A program made the translations under genes and the position numbers. 37,313 nt of DNA from a virus. Positions within the stretch are counted from its first letter, which is position 1. The number at the start of each line of letters is the position of its first letter. The stretch lies in IMG/VR virus record IMGVR_UViG_3300032313_001074, positions 1 to 37,313 of that record. One strand, 5' to 3'. Below, in pieces: positions 29,610-35,891 of this stretch. The notes beneath the pieces were generated by a model. That model was not told the origin of the DNA, did no database searches, and saw only the letters and a list, made by a program, of their open reading frames with translations.

Positions 29610-29638
29610 TTGACCATGCACACAAAACCCTCTATTGT
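29610..29638 (+). promoter_or_regulatory. Early promoter, short leader
   Basis: TTGACC, 17 bp, TATTGT, 14 nt to the ATG at 29653; predicted leader of about 7 nt. Confidence 0.55.
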
Positions 29639-29652
29639 AGAAATACACCACC

Positions 29653-29979
29653 ATGAAATTAAATGAAATCCAAGCTATCGCCAACCTCACCGCAAAATTT
29701 CTCGGACTCTCAATCAAACCCAAGGCCGAAATTACTTCCAATAAACGAGGCCGCGCCTATACCACGCAGGGCCGTTTTAGTATTCCAGAGTGGGCCTTCA
29801 AGCACGGAGAAAAGTTTGTCATATACTACGTTGTCCACGAAGTCTGTCACTTCTACGGAGGCACGTTAGATCACGGCAAACTCTTTTGTCAAGTCGAAGA
29901 TCGCGCCCTAAAATTTTGGGGGCTTTACATTCAACGCAAAAAAGTATATCCTAAACCATACTCAGTATTCAAACTATGA
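29653..29979 (+). CDS. SprT-like HExxH metalloprotease-type protein
   Basis: 108 residues. HEVCH at 62-66 with a third His in DHGKLFCQVEDRAL (His74), the H-E-x-x-H...H-G-x-x-F pattern of SprT-like proteins. Beginning residues are helical. SprT proteins cleave DNA-protein crosslinks in eukaryotes; bacterial and phage roles are unclear. It is shorter than full SprT and lacks a clear zinc ribbon at the end. Overlaps the next gene by 4 nt. Confidence 0.7.
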   Translation: MKLNEIQAIANLTAKFLGLSIKPKAEITSNKRGRAYTTQGRFSIPEWAFKHGEKFVIYYVVHEVCHFYGGTLDHGKLFCQVEDRALKFWGLYIQRKKVYPKPYSVFKL

Positions 29980-30197
29980 ACGCACCCTACGATAAGAACG
30001 GCAAAACTATCTCAAAAGGTAGCTATGTCAAATTTAATAATAATCTCTGGGAAGTATTTAATTGGAGGGCTAGCGATACTGGCGCATGGACACTCGTTTG
30101 GCTTGAACCTCGCGCAGAAAATGAATCTGCCCCGCAATGGGGTTACGACACAGATATTGAAGTAACTGATTTGCAACAATTACATTTTGAATTATGA
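29976..30197 (+). CDS. Small protein of unknown function, SH3-like pattern
   Basis: 73 residues. YVKFNNNLWEVFNWRASDTGAWTLVWLEP looks like a small beta barrel with several Trp; no family recognised. Coupled to its neighbours by ATGA overlaps on both sides. Confidence 0.6.
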   Translation: MNAPYDKNGKTISKGSYVKFNNNLWEVFNWRASDTGAWTLVWLEPRAENESAPQWGYDTDIEVTDLQQLHFEL

Positions 30198-30289
30198 AAC
30201 CTATTGTCCTATTTGTCGCCCTACCTGTTACTATTTTGGTTTGGTCGTTTGCTATTTATGGTGCGATTGAACTATTTACGGGGTGGTAG
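30194..30289 (+). CDS. 31-residue membrane peptide
   Basis: MKPIVLFVALPVTILVWSF plus twelve more residues: one hydrophobic span. It overlaps the previous gene by 4 nt. The TAG stop lies inside the tRNA-like sequence that follows. Confidence 0.5.
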   Translation: MKPIVLFVALPVTILVWSFAIYGAIELFTGW

Positions 30290-30316
30290 CTCAATGGTTA
30301 GAGCAGTCCCATGATT
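30280..30316 (+). pseudogene. Truncated tRNA, 5' half only
   Basis: GGGGTGGTAGCTCAATGG then TTAGAGC: an acceptor 5' strand, D arm GCTC/GAGC with the usual AATGGTTA loop, and the start of an anticodon stem. No T arm or acceptor 3' strand follows; an A-rich stretch and a promoter come next. Probably a tRNA broken by recombination. Confidence 0.65.
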
Positions 30317-30334
30317 TTTAATGAAAAAAACTTC

Positions 30335-30363
30335 TTGACCTTTCCAACAAAAACATTTAACCT
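30335..30363 (+). promoter_or_regulatory. Possible promoter, weak -10
   Basis: TTGACC, 17 bp, TAACCT; TATAAA lies 3 bp after. Start at 30422 is about 58 nt downstream, so this unit should have a normal leader. The two copies of CAAATTAGCAC in that leader are a short direct repeat. Confidence 0.4.
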
Positions 30364-30421
30364 ATAAACACTATTAAAAAATAACAACTAACCCACCACA
30401 AATTAGCACCAAATTAGCACT

Positions 30422-30865
30422 ATGAAGACAGAAAACGAATGCAGATGCGACAAACGTATCAACCAACTGGAAGAGGCGTTACGCAACATCGCCAACGGAG
30501 ACATGCGGACATCGAGAGCGAAGGCAAAGATGGCTTTGGAGGGCACCTTCCCGCCTGTGGACGAAAAGGCAAACAAGGAACTTGTCGGGGCAACCACTCC
30601 TGCGCCAACACCTTGGTCAGCTAAGAGTGAAACCTACTGGCGTGATCAATACCTGTTCATGTACGAAAAGTATCACAAGCTCATGCGCGAGAAATCCGAT
30701 CAGGCAGAGCGCATCCGCGAACTTTACGCCATGCTAGGTCACATCGTCGATTGGAGTCCAGAACTGCCGTTTTACATTAAAGACGAATACAAAGTTCTGT
30801 TCAGAAACGCATTATCCGCCGCCAGAGAGTTGTTGAGCAAGTGCAAGGCGAAGGAAGACAAATGA
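30422..30865 (+). CDS. Cys-containing protein with a shared C-terminal module (1 of 3)
   Basis: 147 residues. CRCDK near the start, a helical first half (INQLEEALRNIANGD), a Pro-rich linker (TTPAPTPWS), and a C-terminal segment (GHIVDWSPELPFYIKDEYKVL, then AARELLSK). That segment follows the same pattern as the ends of the next two genes. Function unknown. Confidence 0.65.
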   Translation: MKTENECRCDKRINQLEEALRNIANGDMRTSRAKAKMALEGTFPPVDEKANKELVGATTPAPTPWSAKSETYWRDQYLFMYEKYHKLMREKSDQAERIRELYAMLGHIVDWSPELPFYIKDEYKVLFRNALSAARELLSKCKAKEDK

Positions 30866-30893
30866 AAATAACAAAAATCATCAGGAGATCAAA

Positions 30894-31316
30894 ATGAAAA
30901 ACTGCCCAAAATGCGACTCACAGGCAATGACCCCAGAATCATATCAAAACGAATCCAAAAGGGTTCATTTCCGATGCGATAGCTACGGATACAACGACAA
31001 GGAGAATTTTGATTTATTGTATCGCAGCGAAATGTGCTGTGAGCGTGAGGAGAATAATACTTTACGTCGAAAGGTCAAGGAACTGGAAGCCAAGCTCGAC
31101 AACCTCCAAGCCTCCACGATCCACAGTTGCGGGGACTACTGCAGTCGCCCCATGTGCGTGTTGCGGAGGGAGAGGGATGCTTACAAGGAGGCGTTGCAGA
31201 TGTGTGTTTTTTGGGCTGAATCCATCAGCCGTAGAGTCACCGAGGACAGAGACAGCATAAATTGGACGGGACTGCAGATAGCTCGCAAAGCTATGTTCAG
31301 AGGCGGAAGATCGTGA
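30894..31316 (+). CDS. Cys-rich protein with a shared C-terminal module (2 of 3)
   Basis: 140 residues. CPKC at 4-7, further Cys and His (CDSYGYND, CCERE, HSCGDYCSRPMC) point to zinc binding. A coiled-coil stretch (NTLRRKVKELEAKLDNLQAS) lies in the middle. The C-terminus (KEALQMCVFWAESI...LQIARKAMF) has the pattern of its neighbours. AGGAG lies 8 nt before the ATG. Confidence 0.65.
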   Translation: MKNCPKCDSQAMTPESYQNESKRVHFRCDSYGYNDKENFDLLYRSEMCCEREENNTLRRKVKELEAKLDNLQASTIHSCGDYCSRPMCVLRRERDAYKEALQMCVFWAESISRRVTEDRDSINWTGLQIARKAMFRGGRS

Positions 31317-31328
31317 GGAGGAGGCGAA

Positions 31329-31622
31329 ATGAGCGACTACAATCATAAATGCCTCGTTCACGAATGCAAAAACCGAATGTGGGGAGGTGAGTTTGTCGGA
31401 TCATTGTGCAAACCATGTTATCTCATGATCGCAACGGGTAATGATTTGCCGTCCACTAATTTTATTTCAAAACTTTTCCGTGAACGCATCCAACTTCGAG
31501 AAGCTCTTGAATGTCTTGTTGATTGGAACCCGAAGTGCGAATACTGGGAACGCCCTGAAACCGTGGTGAGGTTTGAGGCGGATATGGAGAAGGCGCGTAA
31601 GATTTTGGAGGAGACGGAATGA
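31329..31622 (+). CDS. Cys-containing protein with a shared C-terminal module (3 of 3)
   Basis: 97 residues. Cys8, Cys13, Cys27 and Cys30 could form a zinc site around MWGGEFVGSLC. The end (REALECLVDWNPKCEYW, then FEADMEKARKILEE) matches the pattern of the two preceding genes. GAGGAGGAGG upstream is a strong Shine-Dalgarno site. Overlaps the next gene by 4 nt. Confidence 0.65.
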   Translation: MSDYNHKCLVHECKNRMWGGEFVGSLCKPCYLMIATGNDLPSTNFISKLFRERIQLREALECLVDWNPKCEYWERPETVVRFEADMEKARKILEETE

Positions 31623-31711
31623 GCGAATGGCTAACACTATTCGTGCAAGGAGTATTTTATGGCGTTATTGGTGCAATCAGTTATTTAGTTGTTGGGAGGC
31701 TTTTGAAATGA
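31619..31711 (+). CDS. 30-residue membrane peptide
   Basis: MSEWLTLFVQGVFYGVIGA plus eleven more residues; one membrane span with a basic end (GRLLK). Coupled to the previous gene by a 4-nt overlap, and followed 7 nt later by tRNA-Met. Confidence 0.5.
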   Translation: MSEWLTLFVQGVFYGVIGAISYLVVGRLLK

Positions 31712-31718
31712 AATACAT

Positions 31719-31792
31719 GGGCTTATAGTTTAAGGGTTAAAACACACCTCTCATAAAGGTCGAGACTGTGGGTTCAAATCCCACTTGGCCCA
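31719..31792 (+). tRNA. tRNA with CAT anticodon (Met, or Ile if modified)
   Basis: Acceptor GGGCTTA/TTGGCCC (one mismatch); D stem GTTT/AAAC; anticodon loop CTCATAA; T arm GTGGG-TTCAAAT-CCCAC. No CCA. CAT could also be an Ile tRNA with modified C34; the acceptor does not look like initiator tRNA. Confidence 0.85.
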
Positions 31793-31868
31793 CATCTATT
31801 TGAATATCAAGCACTTACAAAGGTGCGCCCCGCCGCGCGCCGTAACTATTTGGCAATCAAGCACTTAC
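31792..31868. repeat. 77-bp dyad-core-dyad element, copy 11
   Basis: Arms 31792-31818 (outer half degenerate) and 31842-31868; core 31819-31841. The tRNA-Met discriminator base is its first base. Next promoter only 8 bp downstream. Confidence 0.8.
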
Positions 31869-31876
31869 AAAACAAC

Positions 31877-31905
31877 TTGACACCAATCGCAAAATGCGAT
31901 ACCTT
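31877..31905 (+). promoter_or_regulatory. Early promoter, near-leaderless
   Basis: TTGACA, 17 bp, TACCTT, 9 nt to the ATG at 31915. Confidence 0.6.
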
Positions 31906-31914
31906 TAGAGGACG

Positions 31915-32076
31915 ATGAAACCTTACCCTATTGATCTATGGACGGATATTGTCAAAGCCGTAGTTACCGGTTGCGCCAATACCCACTATACGCCCGAACA
32001 CATTGTTAAAAACGCTATCAAAATTGCCAATGGAATTGTTGCAGAACACGAAAGAATTAACGACGAATCCGTTTGA
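31915..32076 (+). CDS. Small helical protein of unknown function
   Basis: 53 residues (begins MKPYPIDLWTDIVKAVVTG), helical. The TGA stop lies inside the -35 TTGACA of the rIIB promoter. Function unknown. Confidence 0.6.
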   Translation: MKPYPIDLWTDIVKAVVTGCANTHYTPEHIVKNAIKIANGIVAEHERINDESV

Positions 32077-32101
32077 CAACCAACCCAAAACCCTGTAATA
32101 T
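32073..32101 (+). promoter_or_regulatory. Early promoter of rIIB, leaderless geometry
   Basis: TTGACA, 17 bp, TAATAT, then 5 nt to the first ATG (32107) or 8 nt to the second (32110). Confidence 0.7.
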
Positions 32102-32106
32102 AATAA

Positions 32107-32964
32107 ATGATGAAAACGCTAAACGCACTAATCAAAACCGACGAATCCATCACCGCAGTAATTGATGGAGTTCCCAAGACGATGAGTTGTAACCATCCGT
32201 CATTCACCGAGGCAATCACTTGTCTCGCTACTGGAGACTACGAAACCCTCGACTCCCTGTTCGATGTTTCTGCGTCTATCACCCGCAAATTCAACGCCGA
32301 TAATGTCGGTGGTATCGAGATTGCCGATGGCGTGATCTACTACCAAGGTGAATCCTTGCACAACTATGTCGTGGATCGTATCTTCGACTTCATGGATGAA
32401 GGCTTGCCGTTTCAGCCTCTTGCAAAGTTCCTTGGCAAACTCATGGAGAATCCTTCTCGTCGTGCAGTTTCCGAGCTTTACACGTTCCTTGAACACAAGC
32501 ATCTTCCGATCTGTGAAGATGGTGACTTCCTTGCCTACAAGAGTGTCACGAATGATTACATGGATCATCATAGTGGCAAGTTCTTCAACGGAGTTGGCGA
32601 GGTCTTGGATATGCCGCGCAACGCTGTCTGCGACGATGCAGATGTTGGTTGCTCCTACGGATTCCATGCTGGTAGCCATGAGTATGCCAGTAACTTCGGT
32701 GGTGGCGACTCGCGCCTTGTGATCGTCAAGATCAATCCTGCCGATGTTGTGTCGGTTCCGAAAGATTGCAACTGTCAGAAGTTGCGGACTTCACGCTACG
32801 AGGTTGTCAAGGACTTTGAACAGGTCTATCGCAAGCCTCTCAACACGGAGTTCACTTCCTACGATGAGGACTATGACGATGAAGATTACGATGGGTGTGC
32901 GGATGAAAACTGCGCCTATCACAACGTGAGGGATGCGAAAGGCCGCTTCATGCGGAAGCGGTAG
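32107..32964 (+). CDS. rIIB: rIIB-like protein
   Basis: 285 residues (T4 RIIB: 312). The conserved C-terminal core is clear: FLGKLMENPSRRAVSELYTFLEH, then LPICEDGDFLAYKSVTNDYMDHHSG (in parts), then CSYGFHAGSHEYA and DVVSVPKDCNCQKLRTSRYEV. In T4, rIIA and rIIB are membrane-associated and block superinfection exclusion; they are needed in hosts with certain prophages. Two ATG codons in a row at the start; the first is 5 nt after the -10. Separate promoter from rIIA, and the order rIIB-rIIA is the reverse of T4. Confidence 0.88.
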   Translation: MMKTLNALIKTDESITAVIDGVPKTMSCNHPSFTEAITCLATGDYETLDSLFDVSASITRKFNADNVGGIEIADGVIYYQGESLHNYVVDRIFDFMDEGLPFQPLAKFLGKLMENPSRRAVSELYTFLEHKHLPICEDGDFLAYKSVTNDYMDHHSGKFFNGVGEVLDMPRNAVCDDADVGCSYGFHAGSHEYASNFGGGDSRLVIVKINPADVVSVPKDCNCQKLRTSRYEVVKDFEQVYRKPLNTEFTSYDEDYDDEDYDGCADENCAYHNVRDAKGRFMRKR

Positions 32965-32982
32965 TCGGTGGTGCGACAAAGC

Positions 32983-33026
32983 GGGGGTGGGGCTTGTGGT
33001 GGGCCTCACCCCCAAATTTTTGTTTT
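32983..33026 (+). terminator. Intrinsic terminator after rIIB
   Basis: GGGGGTG and CACCCCC pair around a 17-nt loop, followed by AAATTTTTGTTTT. Confidence 0.75.
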
Positions 33027-33039
33027 GATCTTGTTTGTT

Positions 33040-33116
33040 GTAAGTTGCTCATTAACAATGACTTATGCCAGCGCGCCCCGCCGCGCCGCGTAAGTCGTTG
33101 ATTTACAAGCTCTTAC
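33040..33116. repeat. 77-bp dyad-core-dyad element, copy 12
   Basis: Arms 33040-33066 and 33090-33116; core 33067-33089. It lies between the rIIB terminator and the rIIA promoter, which begins 19 bp later. Confidence 0.9.
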
Positions 33117-33135
33117 ACTTTTTTATAAAAATCGC

Positions 33136-33164
33136 TTGCCATGCCATGCAAATAGCTGTATTCT
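33136..33164 (+). promoter_or_regulatory. Early promoter of rIIA, short leader
   Basis: TTGCCA, 17 bp, TATTCT, 22 nt to the ATG at 33187; leader of about 15 nt without a clear Shine-Dalgarno site. Confidence 0.6.
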
Positions 33165-33186
33165 GATTACTCACACAACTACTACT

Positions 33187-35430
33187 ATGATCATCACACA
33201 AAACAAAGTTAATGTCGTCACGCAAGGTATTCAAGGTGCTGTCTCTTTCGGCATCAAGCAGGAAGGTCTTGCCCACATCTTCAACGTCCTCCGCAACCAG
33301 TTGTATTCCGACAAGATTCTTGCAGTCTTGCGCGAGTATTCTTGCAACGCTGTTGACGCACACACGGAAGCAGGACACAATCGCCCGATTGAGGTTACGC
33401 TTCCTTCTCGCCTGTCTCTGGAACTCAAGATTCGTGACTACGGCATTGGCCTTTCCGAAACTGACATCCAAGAGATTTATGCTTTCTATGGTGAATCAAC
33501 GAAGCGTAAGAGCAACTCCCTAATCGGGCAGTTGGGTCTTGGTAGTAAGTCCGCTTTTGCCTATGGTGATAACTTTGTCATCAATAGCTTTTACAACGGC
33601 ATCAAGACTACTTACAACGCTTACATTGATCCCTCGCAGATCGGTCAGATTGCTACTCTCGCATCCTCTCCTTCTAACGAAGCGAATGGTGTTGAGATTG
33701 TGATTCCGGTAAAACCCGCCGACTGCGAAACTTTCGTCAATACTGCTCGCGGTTTGTTCCATCACTTCAAGGTCAAGCCGATTGTTCGTGGTGCTGCTGA
33801 CTTCAAATACGAGACTCGCACTCCCATTTATAGTGGTAACGATTGGCGCATTTTCCAAGCAGATCGTAACTCGTATGGTCGTAAAGCAGTTGCTGTCATG
33901 GGTAACATCGCTTATCGTGTAAGCTCGGATGCTCTCAAACTGGATGAGAATAATGCCGACGAAGCGACTATCGAACGTCTCTTGTCTAACTGTGACATCG
34001 AACTCGACGTTGCCATTGGCGACTGCGATATTGCTGCCTCGCGTGAAGGATTGCAATACACGGATCGCACGATTGCGAATCTCAAGAAACGTATCCTCGT
34101 TATTCGTGACTATCTCGTTGCCGACATTACCAAGCAACTCAAAGGCGCACAAAGTCTCTGGTCATTCAAGAAGATGCTCGGTGAGATGCACAACTTCAAT
34201 AGTCCCTACTATGTTGTGTGTAACGCTATGCGCGGCAAAAATGGTTACGATTACAACGGCAAGACCATCAAAGATTTTACGATCAACTTTGGAAACAGCA
34301 AGGGATTCAAACTCTATACTGGACGCAAAGGTTATCTGAATGGTTCGTATATCGTCAAGGGTAGCAAGAATGAAGATTTGACTCATCTGATCAGTCTCGA
34401 CGCAGAAATGTCCATCGTTGAGAATACCAAAGGCATCAAGACGCAGATCGTCAACCACATCTTCCCCATGCTTCAGAATGATGGCAAGGTGATCGTGTTT
34501 GAGCCGCTTAATGCTGCTGACCGCAAGAGACAGATGGATGCTCTTGGTCTTGTAGATGCTGACATTGTTAACATGGCAACCTTGCCCAAGGTCTTGCTGC
34601 CTCGCGCAACTCGTAAGGCCAATAACAATGGACTCATGGCGAATCGCAGCAAACACACCAGCAAAGTGTTTTCGATTGATCCTGCTGCCAAAGGTCTGTC
34701 GTCATACCACAAAGTCAAAAGTGACTTTTGGTTGGAAGAAGATGTTGACCTGTCAACGCTCGACCCCAAGAAATACTGCTACATCGAGATTGAGCGATTC
34801 GTTGGTAAGATCGACGGACATGAAGTTAGTCCCAATAGTCTAATGTCTTGCTGTGCCAAGATTGAAACTCTTGCCAAACTTGCCAAGGCCAAAGGCATCG
34901 TTGCTCCTAACATCATCGGCATCAAGAATGGTTCGACGCTCGACAAGGCCAAGAAAACCAAAGTCATGGACTTCAAAACTTTCTTCACCAATGCGTTGAA
35001 GGAGATCGAAGCTCAAGCCAATGTCGGTGAGGTTCTCTACTCCGAAGAAATCTATCACCAGTTTGCCATGACGAATCAATGCTTGCGCGGTGAGGTTCGC
35101 AAACTGGTCAATGCAAACAATGCGCCAAACACGCATCGTGTCTTGGAAGAAGTTTTGAAGCTACAAGCACAATCTGATGACTTGTCGATCAAGTCTTGCA
35201 TCGAAAGCATCTGCGGACACATCGGTGTTCCTTCAAAGAATGTCCGTTCCAAACGTAGTGCCAAGCTCAACGCTATGGAAGTCAAGGCGACCAAACTTGC
35301 TCACTCCATGCGCCTTCTGCAAGCGATTGATGCCTACAATCTCCAGACCTATCGTGAGAATCACAAGCAACATCGTGAGGCTTGCGTGGATTATATCACA
35401 ACCCGCGACCATCTGCTTGCGGGAGTATAA
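33187..35430 (+). CDS. rIIA: rIIA-like GHKL ATPase
   Basis: 747 residues from the ATG at 33187 (T4 RIIA: 725). An earlier in-frame ATG at 33136 overlaps the -35 and is rejected. The N-terminus has the three GHKL ATP-binding motifs: REYSCNAVDAH (N box, 49-59), DYGIG (84-88) and GQLGLGSKSAF (114-124). In T4, RIIA and RIIB protect against host or prophage exclusion systems. The C-terminal 350 residues are less clear, with helical, Lys-rich parts. It is the largest early gene and has its own promoter and terminator. Confidence 0.9.
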   Translation: MIITQNKVNVVTQGIQGAVSFGIKQEGLAHIFNVLRNQLYSDKILAVLREYSCNAVDAHTEAGHNRPIEVTLPSRLSLELKIRDYGIGLSETDIQEIYAFYGESTKRKSNSLIGQLGLGSKSAFAYGDNFVINSFYNGIKTTYNAYIDPSQIGQIATLASSPSNEANGVEIVIPVKPADCETFVNTARGLFHHFKVKPIVRGAADFKYETRTPIYSGNDWRIFQADRNSYGRKAVAVMGNIAYRVSSDALKLDENNADEATIERLLSNCDIELDVAIGDCDIAASREGLQYTDRTIANLKKRILVIRDYLVADITKQLKGAQSLWSFKKMLGEMHNFNSPYYVVCNAMRGKNGYDYNGKTIKDFTINFGNSKGFKLYTGRKGYLNGSYIVKGSKNEDLTHLISLDAEMSIVENTKGIKTQIVNHIFPMLQNDGKVIVFEPLNAADRKRQMDALGLVDADIVNMATLPKVLLPRATRKANNNGLMANRSKHTSKVFSIDPAAKGLSSYHKVKSDFWLEEDVDLSTLDPKKYCYIEIERFVGKIDGHEVSPNSLMSCCAKIETLAKLAKAKGIVAPNIIGIKNGSTLDKAKKTKVMDFKTFFTNALKEIEAQANVGEVLYSEEIYHQFAMTNQCLRGEVRKLVNANNAPNTHRVLEEVLKLQAQSDDLSIKSCIESICGHIGVPSKNVRSKRSAKLNAMEVKATKLAHSMRLLQAIDAYNLQTYRENHKQHREACVDYITTRDHLLAGV

Positions 35431-35453
35431 TTGTTAGTGGTGTAGTGGTGGGT

Positions 35454-35490
35454 GCGGGGCGTGCCGTGTGGTGCGCCCCGCATTTTTTTT
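35454..35490 (+). terminator. Intrinsic terminator after rIIA
   Basis: GCGGGGCG and CGCCCCGC form a perfect 8-bp stem around 12 nt, followed by A and eight Ts. Confidence 0.93.
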
Positions 35491-35511
35491 GCATTAAAAT
35501 TGCGCTTTAGC

Positions 35512-35588
35512 AGAAGACGTTGAAGATCAGCAACTTACGCCAGCGCGCCGGGCGCGGCGGCGCAAGTCCTTCATAATCAACAACATAC
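35512..35588. repeat. 77-bp dyad-core-dyad element, copy 13
   Basis: Arms 35512-35538 and 35562-35588 (second arm starts GCAAG and ends CATAC); core 35539-35561. Next promoter 18 bp downstream, in front of tRNAs. Confidence 0.8.
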
Positions 35589-35606
35589 ATAAGATTAACT
35601 ATTCTC

Positions 35607-35634
35607 TTGATCTATAGGCATATTGGTGTATACT
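35607..35634 (+). promoter_or_regulatory. Promoter of the tRNA-Glu/Asp cluster
   Basis: TTGATC, 16 bp, TATACT, then 11 nt to tRNA-Glu. Confidence 0.65.
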
Positions 35635-35645
35635 ATAGGGAGAAA

Positions 35646-35717
35646 GTCGCCATCGTCTAACGGTTAGGACACTTGGTTTTCATCCAAGTAATCGGAGTTC
35701 GATTCTCCGTGGCGATG
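35646..35717 (+). tRNA. tRNA-Glu (TTC)
   Basis: Acceptor GTCGCCA/TGGCGAT; anticodon stem CTTGG/CCAAG with loop TTTTCAT; T arm CGGAG-TTCGATT-CTCCG. No CCA. Confidence 0.92.
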
Positions 35718-35756
35718 CTCCTATTTGGTCAGAGTCTATTTCGTAAATATAGTTTC

Positions 35757-35830
35757 GGGGTCGTAGCTTAATTGGTTAAAGCAACGGTTTGTCGAACCGT
35801 CGAGTGTGGGTTCAAGTCCCATCGGCCCCG
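35757..35830 (+). tRNA. tRNA-Asp (GTC)
   Basis: Acceptor GGGGTCG/CGGCCCC; anticodon stem ACGGT/ACCGT with loop TTGTCGA; T arm TGGG-TTCAAGT-CCCA. No CCA. Confidence 0.93.
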
Positions 35831-35878
35831 CGTTACTTAGATGTTATAACATTATAGTGTCTAACACTCTAGGCTACA

Positions 35879-35886
35879 TGTAAATA
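35879..35886 (+). promoter_or_regulatory. Late-type box TGTAAATA before the HNH gene
   Basis: TGTAAATA, 5 nt before the ATG at 35892; similar to the boxes of late genes but lacking the first G-T. Confidence 0.35.
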
Positions 35887-35891
35887 ATAGT

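Noticed and set aside
32200-32679. Long minus-strand frames opposite rIIB and rIIA
   Set aside because: They are antisense shadows caused by codon bias in the GC-richer genes; no start signals and no sensible protein pattern.
33136-33186. Earlier ATG for rIIA
   Set aside because: It would overlap the promoter's -35 and -10; the ATG at 33187 fits a short leader and the family N-terminus.
18758-35588. 77-bp elements as a CRISPR array
   Set aside because: Copies are 0.2-3 kb apart with genes between, there are no spacers of constant length, and no cas genes are present.
18758-35588. 77-bp elements as integron attC sites
   Set aside because: They come at gene ends as attC sites do, but the arms lack the conserved GTTRRRY and RYYYAAC ends, there is no integrase here, and the cassettes carry their own promoters.
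18758-35588. 77-bp elements as ordinary intrinsic terminators
   Set aside because: No T-run follows any copy, and copies 10, 12 and 13 lie after separate complete terminators.
35621-35643. ACTATAGGGAGA resembles the end of the T7 class III promoter
   Set aside because: Only the initiation half matches. The upstream recognition part does not, and no T7-type RNA polymerase is seen. A sigma-70-like promoter explains the site.
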